From positions 124,001-188,000 of the forward strand of contig NZ_BJML01000006.1 of NCBI RefSeq assembly GCF_006539145.1: DNA of 64,000 bases, in the 5' to 3' direction. Each line of letters starts with the position of its first letter. Positions within the stretch are counted from its first letter, which is position 1. This DNA is from Microbacterium testaceum (GTDB lineage Bacteria > Actinomycetota > Actinomycetes > Actinomycetales > Microbacteriaceae). The position numbers were made by a program, and so were the translations under genes. The notes beneath the pieces are model-generated. The model was not told where the DNA came from. It saw nothing but the letters and a program-made list of their open reading frames with translations, and did not search any database. Positions 1-7,034 of this stretch are shown piece after piece.

Positions 1-1
1 G

Positions 2-757
2 TTGACCGACGAGTACATCGCGGCCCGACGCGCGCTCCTCGGTGCCGACGCGTCGCTCGATCTGCGCCCCGGCTCCCCCGATGGTCGCGAACCGGTCCTG
101 CCGGCTCTGCGGACGACGCACGCGGTGGCCTCGGGCTCGACCGGCGAGCCGACGGTCGATCGCTCGGGCCAGACCCGCGGCGACACGTGCCACCTCGATG
201 TGATCGACCGGTGGGGCAATGCGATCTCGGCCACCCCGTCCGGCGGTTGGCTGCAGTCCTCCCCCACGATTCCCGAGCTCGGGTTCTGCCTGGGCACGCG
301 ACTGCAGATGGTGCGGCTGGAGCCGGGGCACCCGGCATCCCTCGTCCCCGGTCGTCGTCCGCGGACCACGCTCACCCCGACGCTGCTGACCCGCGGCGAC
401 GAAGTCATCGCGATCGGCTCCCCCGGCGGCGATCAGCAGGACCAGTGGCAACTGCCGGTGCTTGTACGGATGCTCGTCGGCGGCTACTCCCCGCAGCAGG
501 CGATCGACGCCCCGACCTTGCACACGACGGCGCTCGTCGACTCGTTCTGGCCGCGCACGTGGTCACCGGCGGGTGCGGTGGTCGAAGACCGTTTGGGCGA
601 CGATCTGATCGCCGAGCTCGAGCGGCGCGGGCACCGCGTACGCCGGGCCGGTGACTGGGCGTTGGGCCGAGTGAGCGCGGTCGGCCGAGACGCCGAGGGA
701 CTGCTGTGGGCCGCCGCGAATCCGCGGGGCGCGCAGGGGTATGCAGCCGGGCGCTGA
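2..757 (+). CDS. gamma-glutamyltransferase, C-terminal part (5' end outside window)
   Basis: This is the C-terminal 251 residues of a gamma-glutamyltranspeptidase, an Ntn hydrolase that cleaves glutathione and other gamma-glutamyl compounds. The family is about 520-600 residues long, so most of the large subunit lies upstream of the window. The self-cleavage and nucleophile Thr is visible at fragment residue 62 in the motif GDTCHLDV. The small-subunit signature GSPGGDQQDQW follows at 139-149 and forms the substrate-binding loop. The frame is open through the left edge, so the true start is not seen. There is no clear partner: the next gene is convergent after a 165-nt gap. The family call is firm; the physiological substrate cannot be told from sequence. 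Confidence 0.88.
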   Translation: MTDEYIAARRALLGADASLDLRPGSPDGREPVLPALRTTHAVASGSTGEPTVDRSGQTRGDTCHLDVIDRWGNAISATPSGGWLQSSPTIPELGFCLGTRLQMVRLEPGHPASLVPGRRPRTTLTPTLLTRGDEVIAIGSPGGDQQDQWQLPVLVRMLVGGYSPQQAIDAPTLHTTALVDSFWPRTWSPAGAVVEDRLGDDLIAELERRGHRVRRAGDWALGRVSAVGRDAEGLLWAAANPRGAQGYAAGR

Positions 758-922
758 GCCCCCGTGCCGTGCCCGCCCACACGTGACCGGTCGCGCAAGC
801 GGACGGCCGCCGCAGAAGCGAGGTCCTCGTCTGTCCCGAGCGGGGCGGGATTCACGCGCGACGCGCACCGACCGATGAATGGTTTCGACCGGACGGCGGG
901 GGCATCCGCCGGGCTGCGCCGA

Positions 923-1591
923 TCAGGCCCCGCGCGCGAAGTCCGCGACGACGAGCGCCAGACCGGCGCCGATCTCATCGGCGGGGCGGCGGGCGCCTTT
1001 CACCTCGAAAGAGTGGTTGCCGCCCGCGATCCAGTGCACCTGGGCGTTGCGACATGACGCGATCACCTCGTCGAACTGGTCCCGCGGATCGATGAACGGG
1101 TCGTTCTCGCCCTCGACGAACAGCTGCGGCACCGAGATCGCCGACAGGTGCTCGCGGCGCGGTTTGTCGGGCCGCCCGGGCGGGTGCAGGGGGTAGCCGA
1201 GGTAGACCAGCCGGGCGGGAGCGATCACACCCTCGGAGGTGGCGACGGATGCCATGCGCCCGCCGTACGACTTGCCCGCGGCGACGTAGCGGCCGGGGGC
1301 GGCCGAGGCGAGCCAGGCCTGCACGCCCGCCCAGGTGGCGACGGCGTGCGTCGCGGGACCGGGCATGCGCCGGCCCGCCTCGACATACGGGAAGACGAAG
1401 CGCAGGACGGAGATGCCCTCGGCGACGAGCGCATCGGTCAGACCGGCCAGGAACGGATGCTCCATGCCGGCACCCGCGCCGTGCGCCAGAGCGACGGTCG
1501 CCGAAGAGTCAAGGGCCGCGGACCACAGCCCCGATATCTCGGTGCCGCCCGTCGGCAGCGCGACGGCGATGCGGACGGCCTCGGCGCTCAC
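923..1591 (-). CDS. alpha/beta hydrolase, dienelactone-hydrolase/Tex30-like
   Basis: A 222-residue alpha/beta hydrolase of the short KANL3/Tex30 type. The oxyanion segment HGAGAGMEHPF sits near residues 37-47. The nucleophile elbow is GKSYGG with Ser108, the acid is probably Asp164 in GENDPF, and the base is His193 in GGNHSF, so the triad is complete. There is no signal peptide, so it should be cytoplasmic. The start overlaps the stop of the upstream stress-type gene by 4 nt (ATGA), so the two are translationally coupled. The substrate is unknown; small lid-less members of this group act on esters, but that is only family knowledge. Confidence 0.8.
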   Translation of the reverse strand: MSAEAVRIAVALPTGGTEISGLWSAALDSSATVALAHGAGAGMEHPFLAGLTDALVAEGISVLRFVFPYVEAGRRMPGPATHAVATWAGVQAWLASAAPGRYVAAGKSYGGRMASVATSEGVIAPARLVYLGYPLHPPGRPDKPRREHLSAISVPQLFVEGENDPFIDPRDQFDEVIASCRNAQVHWIAGGNHSFEVKGARRPADEIGAGLALVVADFARGA

Positions 1592-2334
1592 CGCTCGGTC
1601 GGGGCGGGGTGCTCGTCGGAGCCGTCTCGAGCGTCGTCGGGGCGCTCTGCGTTTTCCCGGTCCCCAGCGGTGCGCTCGGACGGGGGCGCGATCCGCTCGC
1701 CGTACCGCGGCGGCTCGTCGTCGCGCGGGGAGGGAGCCTGGGTCGGGGCGGGCGGACGCGGCGGAGCGACCGGCGCAGCGGTGCCCGGAGCGACGCGCTC
1801 TCCGTACTGCGGAGGAGCAGTGTCAGATGCCACCGGACGCGAGACGACGGCGCCTCCGCCGACGGCCGAGGGCCCGACGATCCCGCGGGCCTTGTGGACG
1901 CTCGGGGCCGCGACGCACACGTCGTAGTGGTCGGCGGCGACCTGCATGACCGAGGCGAAGTCGCGGCGGCGACGCACGATCGAATAGGTGCCGATGCTGA
2001 GGATCATGCCCAGCGCCATACCGACCAGCAAGACACCGATGAAGGCGGAGATCTGCACGGTCGGCATCCCGAGCACGAAGATGAAGGCGAACAACAGTCC
2101 CAGCATGAGGCCGTTCAGCGCCCCCGAGCGGGCCGCCGTGGCGTACCCGAGCCTGCCGGTGATGCGTTCGATCGATCGCAGACCCGAGCCCACGATCGCG
2201 ATGTCGCGCGCAGGCACTTCTCCGGCGATCAACGAGGACACGGCTTTCTGCGCCTGCTCGTAGGTCGGGAACGAGGCGATCTTTTCGCCGACCTCGTCGC
2301 GACCGGCACCCGGACGCTGCGCGAACATACTCAT
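1588..2334 (-). CDS. general stress protein 17M-like membrane protein
   Basis: A 248-residue protein. Residues 14-60 resemble the YflT/general-stress-protein 17M domain (SFPTYEQAQKAV followed by an IVGSGL strand). Two membrane helices follow at about 71-90 and 95-118, then a basic stretch (RRRR at 121-124) and a Pro-rich tail. The tail carries two near-identical motifs, PPQYGERVAP (174-183) and PPRYGERIAP (208-217). The ATG is at 2332-2334. A CAGGAT hexamer lies 6 nt upstream, so the mRNA may be leaderless. It is divergent from the MgtE-like gene and 4-nt overlapped with the hydrolase downstream. Its role is unproven; a membrane-anchored envelope or stress function is inferred. Confidence 0.72.
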   Translation of the reverse strand: MSMFAQRPGAGRDEVGEKIASFPTYEQAQKAVSSLIAGEVPARDIAIVGSGLRSIERITGRLGYATAARSGALNGLMLGLLFAFIFVLGMPTVQISAFIGVLLVGMALGMILSIGTYSIVRRRRDFASVMQVAADHYDVCVAAPSVHKARGIVGPSAVGGGAVVSRPVASDTAPPQYGERVAPGTAAPVAPPRPPAPTQAPSPRDDEPPRYGERIAPPSERTAGDRENAERPDDARDGSDEHPAPTER

Positions 2335-2393
2335 TTCACCATCCTGTCATGCGCGCCTGACCGTTCCACCGGCGTTGCATAGGAGGCGCGGAC

Positions 2394-2399
2394 TACGCT
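2394..2399 (+). promoter_or_regulatory. -10 element, leaderless promoter of the MgtE-like gene
   Basis: The hexamer TACGCT ends 6 nt before the GTG at 2406. That places the transcription start on or next to the start codon, and no Shine-Dalgarno sequence is present. This spacing supports GTG 2406 as the true start. Confidence 0.6.
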
Positions 2400-2405
2400 G
2401 GTCCA

Positions 2406-3725
2406 GTGAGCACGCAAAGGGTATTCGTCGCCCGCTTGGCGGGCTGCACGGTGTTCGACCCGGCGGGAGACCGTCTGGGTAAGGTGCGCGACGTCGTGGT
2501 GATCTACCGCGCCTCCGCCGCACCGCGCGTCGTGGGGCTCGTCGTCGAGATTCCCGGACGACGACATGTGTTCGTGTCCATCGGACGCGTCACCTCCATA
2601 CAGGCCGGTCAGGTCATCACGACCGGCCTCATCAACGTGCGCCGTTTCCAGCAACGTGGTGGCGAAGTGCGTGTGATGGCCGAGATGCTCGGCCGCCGCG
2701 TCAGCCTGGTCGACGGTTCCGGCACTGCCGTGATCGAAGACGTCGCGATCGAGCGCAACCGGCTCGGCGAATGGGACGTGGGGCAGCTGTTCCTCCGACG
2801 CCCGCGCACGAGCGCGTCGCCCTTCGCCAAGGGCGCGACGACCTTCGCGGCCTGGGGCGAGGTGCGCGAAAACCAGACGCCCGGCGAGGCGCAGTCCGCC
2901 GAGCAGCTGGTCGCGACCTACTCCGAGCTCAAGCCGGCCGACCTCGCCAACACGCTGCTCGACCTTCCCGAGGAGCGACTCATCGAGGTCGCCGAGGAAC
3001 TCAGCGACGACCGACTGGCCGACGCCCTCGAAGAGATGCCCGAAGACGAGCAGGTTCACATCCTCGAACAGCTGGGCGATGAGCGCGCCGCCGACATCCT
3101 GGATGCCATGGAGCCCGACGACGCGGCCGACCTCCTCGGTCAGCTTCCGGAGTCGCGCTCCGAGCAGCTGCTCGACCTGATGGAACCGGAGGAGGCCGAC
3201 GACGTCCGCGCCCTCCTGCAGTACGGCCCCGACACCGCCGGTGGTCTCATGACGCCGGAGCCCATCGTGCTCTCGGCCGACGCGACGGTGGCCGAGGCCC
3301 TGGCCCTCATCCGCCGGCACGAGCTGCACCCCGCCCTCGCGGCATCCGTCTTCATCACCCTGCCCCCGTACGAGACGCCCACCGGGCGGCTGCTCGGGAC
3401 GGTGCACTTCCAGCGCATGCTGCGGTACCCGCCGCACGAGCGCCTGGGGGCGATCATCGACGACACGCTGGAGCCGGTCACCGCCGACGCCACCGCGGCC
3501 GAAGTCGCGCGCCTGCTCGCGAGCTACAACCTCGTGTCGCTCCCCGTGGTCGATCAGGCGCACCGCCTCGTCGGCTGCGTGAGCGTCGACGACGTGCTCG
3601 ACTACCTGCTGCCCGACGACTGGCGCACGCACGACAGCGACGATCCGAGACCCCGGACGACCACGAGGTCCACCGCGACCTCGAGCATCCCCCAGATCAC
3701 CCCGCAGACCCCGAGGAGGCGCTGA
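2406..3725 (+). CDS. soluble MgtE-like protein: PRC-barrel, MgtE N-domain, CBS pair
   Basis: A 439-residue protein that carries the cytosolic part of the MgtE magnesium channel but has no membrane domain. Residues 1-135 look like two PRC-barrel units. About 165-275 is the MgtE_N superhelix, with repeated acidic helices such as LPEERLIEVAEELSDD and MEPDDAADLLGQLPE. About 280-400 is a CBS pair (TAGGLMTPE, then LPVVDQAHRLVGCVSVDDV). It may sense Mg2+ or nucleotides rather than transport ions. It is the first gene of a coupled operon: its stop overlaps the ATG of the DUF1003 gene, which in turn overlaps mrp. Mycobacteria keep a similar gene (Rv1232c) near mrp. Confidence 0.83.
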   Translation: MSTQRVFVARLAGCTVFDPAGDRLGKVRDVVVIYRASAAPRVVGLVVEIPGRRHVFVSIGRVTSIQAGQVITTGLINVRRFQQRGGEVRVMAEMLGRRVSLVDGSGTAVIEDVAIERNRLGEWDVGQLFLRRPRTSASPFAKGATTFAAWGEVRENQTPGEAQSAEQLVATYSELKPADLANTLLDLPEERLIEVAEELSDDRLADALEEMPEDEQVHILEQLGDERAADILDAMEPDDAADLLGQLPESRSEQLLDLMEPEEADDVRALLQYGPDTAGGLMTPEPIVLSADATVAEALALIRRHELHPALAASVFITLPPYETPTGRLLGTVHFQRMLRYPPHERLGAIIDDTLEPVTADATAAEVARLLASYNLVSLPVVDQAHRLVGCVSVDDVLDYLLPDDWRTHDSDDPRPRTTTRSTATSSIPQITPQTPRRR

Positions 3726-4252
3726 TGGCACGCACCAACCGCAAGCCCGCTCTCGACGCCCCGCGCGGCCGCACCGGCGTCCTGGCCCCCCGCGCTCCGC
3801 AGCCCTCGCGTGACCGCTTCGGACGGTTCACCGAGTGGGTCGCCCGCGCGATGGGGACGCCCACCTTCCTGCTGTCGTTGACGCTGTTCTGCGTGGTGTG
3901 GATGGGCTGGAACTCGATCGCGCCCGACGAGTTGCGTTTCGACTCCGCAGCGATCGGCTTCACCGCGCTGACACTCGTGCTCTCGCTGCAGGCCTCGTAT
4001 GCCGCCCCGCTGATCCTGCTGGCGCAGAACCGGCAGGACGACCGCGACCGCGTGCAGATCGAGCAGGACCGGCAGCGCGCCGAGCGCAACCTCGCCGACA
4101 CCGAGTACCTCGCCCGTGAGATCGTGGCGCTGCGCATGGCGGTGCGTGACCTGACCGACGAGGTCATCACGAAGGACACGCTGCGGGCCGAGCTCAAGGC
4201 CGCCCTCGAGCGCCTCGACGAGCACGACGACGCTCCTCGGCCCGCCTCGTGA
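3725..4252 (+). CDS. DUF1003 family membrane protein
   Basis: A 175-residue protein with two membrane helices (about residues 43-60 and 75-97). They are followed by the family signature LLAQNRQDDRDR and a basic/acidic helix that ends in a Glu/Asp-rich coiled tail. The function of the family is unknown. The ATG overlaps the stop of the MgtE-like gene by one base, and the stop is overlapped by the GTG of mrp, so all three proteins should be made together. Pairing with a soluble Mg2+-sensor-like protein suggests a shared membrane role, but this is inference. Confidence 0.82.
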   Translation: MARTNRKPALDAPRGRTGVLAPRAPQPSRDRFGRFTEWVARAMGTPTFLLSLTLFCVVWMGWNSIAPDELRFDSAAIGFTALTLVLSLQASYAAPLILLAQNRQDDRDRVQIEQDRQRAERNLADTEYLAREIVALRMAVRDLTDEVITKDTLRAELKAALERLDEHDDAPRPAS

Positions 4253-5397
4253 GCGACGCCCTCACCGAGAGCGTTCGCGCAGCGGTCGCCGCCGTCACCG
4301 ATCCGGAACTGCGGCGTCCGCTGGGCGAGCTCGACATGGTGCGCGACATCGACGTCTCGGGCACGACCGCCGAGGTCGGCATCGCCCTGACGATCGTCGG
4401 CTGCCCCGCCGCGGATCGCATCGAGAGAGACGTCCGGGATGCCGCGGCCTCGGTCGCGGGCATCGAGGCGGTGGAGATACGGGTCGGCGTGATGTCGCCC
4501 GACGAACGGAAGGCGCTCACCGCGAAGCTGCGCGGCGGACGCGCGAAGCGCGAGATGCCGTTCGGGCCGGATTCGCTGACGCGCGTGATCGCCGTCACCA
4601 GCGGCAAGGGCGGCGTGGGCAAGTCCACCGTCACCGCGAACCTCGCCGTGGCCCTCGCGGCGAAGGGGCTGCGTGTCGGGCTGATCGACGCCGACGTGCA
4701 CGGCTTCTCGATCCCCGGGCTGCTCGGGCTCGTCGACGCCGACGGCCTGCCGCCCGCCCCCACCAAGCTCGACGACCTGATCCTGCCGCCGGTGGCGTAC
4801 GGGGTGAAGGTCATCTCGATCGGCATGTTCCTGCGCCGGCCCGGAGAAGATGCGGCGGGCGCTGTCGCGTGGCGCGGACCGATGCTGCACCGCACCGTGC
4901 AGCAGTTCCTCACTGACGTGTTCTTCGGCGATCTCGACGTCCTGCTGCTCGACATGCCACCGGGTACCGGAGACGTGGCCATCTCGGTGGGCCAGCTTCT
5001 CCCCCACGCCGACGTGCTGGTCGTGACGACCCCGCAGGCCGCGGCCGCCGAGGTGGCCGTGCGCTCCGGCCTGGTCGCTCGTCAGACCGGCCAGCGCCCC
5101 ATCGGGGTGATCGAGAACATGGCCGCGATGACACTCCCCGACGGCACGGTGCTCGATCTGTTCGGTGCCGGCGGCGGCGCCGAGGTGGCCCGCGCTCTCT
5201 CGAGCGCCGATGCAGACGTGCCGCTGCTGGCATCCGTGCCGCTCAGTCCCGCCCTGCGTGCCGGCGGAGACGATGGGCGCCCGGTGGTGCTGTCGCACCC
5301 CGACGACCCGGCCGCGCGCGCGATCGACGCGGCGGCATCGGCCCTGGCCGTTCGTCCGCGTGGCCTGGCAGGCAAGCCGCTGCGACTCGGCGTCTGA
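4249..5397 (+). CDS. mrp: Mrp/ApbC/NBP35-family iron-sulfur carrier ATPase
   Basis: A 382-residue P-loop protein. Residues 1-80 form a DUF59/MIP18-like domain (AVTDPELRRPLGELDMV). The deviant Walker A is SGKGGVGKST at 118-127, followed by LIDADVHGFSIPG, and DMPPGTGD is the Walker B/switch region. Family members bind and transfer 4Fe-4S clusters to apo-proteins in the cytoplasm. I do not see a C-terminal CxxC, which many but not all members have. The GTG start overlaps the preceding stop. A repeat element lies directly downstream, and tatB is convergent. The family call is firm; the client proteins are unknown. Confidence 0.9.
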   Translation: MSDALTESVRAAVAAVTDPELRRPLGELDMVRDIDVSGTTAEVGIALTIVGCPAADRIERDVRDAAASVAGIEAVEIRVGVMSPDERKALTAKLRGGRAKREMPFGPDSLTRVIAVTSGKGGVGKSTVTANLAVALAAKGLRVGLIDADVHGFSIPGLLGLVDADGLPPAPTKLDDLILPPVAYGVKVISIGMFLRRPGEDAAGAVAWRGPMLHRTVQQFLTDVFFGDLDVLLLDMPPGTGDVAISVGQLLPHADVLVVTTPQAAAAEVAVRSGLVARQTGQRPIGVIENMAAMTLPDGTVLDLFGAGGGAEVARALSSADADVPLLASVPLSPALRAGGDDGRPVVLSHPDDPAARAIDAAASALAVRPRGLAGKPLRLGV

Positions 5398-5411
5398 CCC
5401 GAGCCGCTCCC

Positions 5412-5495
5412 GTCACGAGAACAGGGCGCCGCCGCGAGAACAGGGCGATTCGCGCCGAATCGGCCTGTTCCGGTGACATCCCCTGTTCTCGTGAC
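5412..5495. repeat. 84-bp quadripartite palindromic element
   Basis: The outer arms GTCACGAGAACAGGG (5412-5426) and CCCTGTTCTCGTGAC (5481-5495) are perfect 15-bp inverted repeats. A second direct copy, CGCGAGAACAGGG, begins at 5433. An inner hairpin (5439-5452 with 5456-5469, one mismatch, loop CGC) sits at the centre. The element lies in the convergent gap between mrp and tatB. It could act as a terminator or be a small mobile repeat. Confidence 0.75.
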
Positions 5496-5528
5496 ACGCC
5501 GTGGTCTGACGCCGCCCCAGGCGGACGA

Positions 5529-5569
5529 GCCTGTCGAAGCCACCCCGCAGACCCCGCCCTTCGACAGGC
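5529..5569. terminator. inverted repeat between mrp and tatB, possible bidirectional terminator
   Basis: GCCTGTCGAAG (5529-5539) and CTTCGACAGGC (5559-5569) are perfect 11-bp inverted repeats around a 19-nt loop. The TTCGACAGGC core resembles intergenic repeats seen in other actinobacteria. There is no T-run, so the terminator role is inferred from the convergent gene layout. Confidence 0.45.
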
Positions 5570-5625
5570 GGAGGAGCCTGCACCCGATTCAGAGATGACT
5601 GCCCGGGTCGGCCGCCGAATCCGCG

Positions 5626-5997
5626 TCAGGTCGCCTCGTCGTCGAACGGCGGCCGCTCACCCGCCACGAAGGGAGCGGATGCCGGCTTCTCGCGCGCCGC
5701 GAGGGCTGCGGCGCCCGCGGCGCGCATGGTCGCCGTCGGGGTGTCGTCGAGCAGTGCCTCTCGAATGATGCGGCGCGGATCGTACTGCCGCGGGTCGAGC
5801 TTCTTCCAGTCGACGTCGTCGAACTCGGGGCCCATCTCGTCGCGCATGCGCGTGCGGGCACCCTGCAGCGTCTCTTTCGCGCGCTTGGTGAACTTGGCCA
5901 ACGCTTCCGCATAGCGCGGGAGGCGCTCGGGGCCGACGAGGACCGCCGCAATCACGCCGATCAGCATCAGCTTCTCGATCGTGAGGCCGAAGAACAT
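5626..5997 (-). CDS. tatB: Sec-independent protein translocase subunit TatB
   Basis: A 123-residue Tat component. The N-terminal membrane helix covers about residues 3-21, then comes the hinge GPERLP (22-27) typical of TatA/B. An amphipathic basic helix (RYAEALAKFTKRAKETLQG) and a longer charged tail follow, which fits TatB rather than TatA. It works with TatC to receive folded, twin-arginine-tagged proteins. tatA and tatC are not in the window, which is normal for actinobacteria. ATG 5997 has a TAATCT hexamer 6 nt upstream, so translation is probably leaderless. The divergent neighbour is an O-methyltransferase gene. Confidence 0.9.
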   Translation of the reverse strand: MFFGLTIEKLMLIGVIAAVLVGPERLPRYAEALAKFTKRAKETLQGARTRMRDEMGPEFDDVDWKKLDPRQYDPRRIIREALLDDTPTATMRAAGAAALAAREKPASAPFVAGERPPFDDEAT

Positions 5998-6003
5998 GCG
6001 TCC

Positions 6004-6009
6004 AGATTA
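6004..6009 (-). promoter_or_regulatory. -10 element, leaderless tatB promoter
   Basis: TAATCT on the minus strand ends 6 nt before the tatB ATG. No ribosome-binding site is present. Confidence 0.6.
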
Positions 6010-6069
6010 CCGGCCTCGCCTAGGGGGTGAGCGACCATCCGCCGTCTAGCCTGATCTGAGGAGGTCCAC

Positions 6070-6705
6070 GTGAGCGGTCATGAGGCGAACGAACGGTTCG
6101 TGCAGGAGTCGACGGTCGAGCCCGAGCACATCGCTCGCGCCCGGGCGCACGCGCTCGAGCTCGGAGCGGCGCCGATCAGCCCCGCGGTCGGAGCGCAGGC
6201 GGCCGTGATCTCGGCGGCATCCCGCGCTCTCAACATCGTCGAGGTCGGCACCGGCGGCGGGGTCTCGGGACTCTGGCTGCTGCACGGCTCCCCTCGCGCG
6301 ACCATCACGACGATCGACAGCGAGCCCGAGCACCTCGGAGCCGCCCGGTCCGCATTCATCGACGCCCGGGTACCCGCCGCACGGGCCCGGTTCATCACCG
6401 GTCGGGCAGCGGATGTCCTCCCGCGCATGAACGAGGCCTCGTACGACATCGTCTTCATCGACGCCGATCCCGAGGGCGTCATCGAGTACGTCGAGCACGG
6501 CCTGCGCCTGGTGCGCGCCGGTGGCACGGTCCTCATCCCGCGAGTGCTCGCGCACGGTGCGGCCGACCCGGTTCGCCGTGACCCGGTGACCACGGCCTAC
6601 CGCTCTCTCATCCAGGAGGTGCAGTCCTCCCCCGCTGTCATCGGCGCGCTGTCGACCACCGGCGAGGGTCTGCTGCAGCTCACCACACGGCCGCCCGAGG
6701 ACTGA
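6070..6705 (+). CDS. class I SAM-dependent O-methyltransferase, catechol OMT-like
   Basis: A 211-residue methyltransferase of the Rv1220c/caffeoyl-CoA OMT family. SAM-binding motif I is VEVGTGGGVSGLWLL (about 57-71), an acidic ribose ligand follows in TIDSEPEH, and the metal-binding loop is VFIDADPEG (about 129-137). The enzyme should be a cytoplasmic, divalent-metal-dependent methyltransferase; its acceptor is unknown. GTG 6070 is preceded by a good Shine-Dalgarno (GAGGAGGT near 6059-6066). In mycobacteria the homologue sits beside sigE, rseA, htrA and tatB. Here it is directly divergent from tatB and the sigma-factor genes are absent. Confidence 0.87.
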   Translation: MSGHEANERFVQESTVEPEHIARARAHALELGAAPISPAVGAQAAVISAASRALNIVEVGTGGGVSGLWLLHGSPRATITTIDSEPEHLGAARSAFIDARVPAARARFITGRAADVLPRMNEASYDIVFIDADPEGVIEYVEHGLRLVRAGGTVLIPRVLAHGAADPVRRDPVTTAYRSLIQEVQSSPAVIGALSTTGEGLLQLTTRPPED

Positions 6706-6724
6706 GCCTCCCCCAGTGCACGAA

Positions 6725-6754
6725 GAAGGCCGGCCCCCGCGGGGACCGGCCTTC
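6725..6754. terminator. bidirectional hairpin terminator
   Basis: GAAGGCCGG (6725-6733) pairs perfectly with CCGGCCTTC (6746-6754) across a GC-rich loop. It lies between the convergent O-methyltransferase and DUF3117 genes. Confidence 0.65.
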
Positions 6755-6770
6755 TCTGCGTCGATGGGCG

Positions 6771-6941
6771 TCACGCGGTGACGACACCACCGAGCACGTC
6801 GTAGAGTTCCTTCGCCTCGGCGTCGTTCACCGAGACGACGAGTCGCCCGCCGCCCTCGAGCGGCACGCGCACGATGATCAACCGGCCCTCCTTCACGGCC
6901 TCCATCGGTCCGTCGCCGGTACGCGGCTTCATGGCTGCCAT
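6771..6941 (-). CDS. DUF3117 family small protein
   Basis: A 56-residue protein with the actinobacteria-specific DUF3117 pattern. It starts MAAMKPRTGDGPMEAVKEGR and continues with IVRVPLEGGGRLVVSV and a short acidic C-terminal helix. The function is unknown; the mycobacterial homologue is Rv1211. Near-invariant start residues and very strong conservation are family knowledge. A G-rich stretch (AGGGGG) about 8 nt upstream can serve as the ribosome-binding site. A TAAACT hexamer about 30 nt upstream may be its promoter. It is too short for usual ORF length cut-offs but is convincing. Confidence 0.85.
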   Translation of the reverse strand: MAAMKPRTGDGPMEAVKEGRLIIVRVPLEGGGRLVVSVNDAEAKELYDVLGGVVTA

Positions 6942-7034
6942 CGCGGCCCCCTTTTCGTCGTTGGTCTGCCTGAGAAGTTTACCGGTATCCCGCGTGGCGA
7001 GTCGTACCGAGCGGGCAGCAAGGGTCGACGGGCC

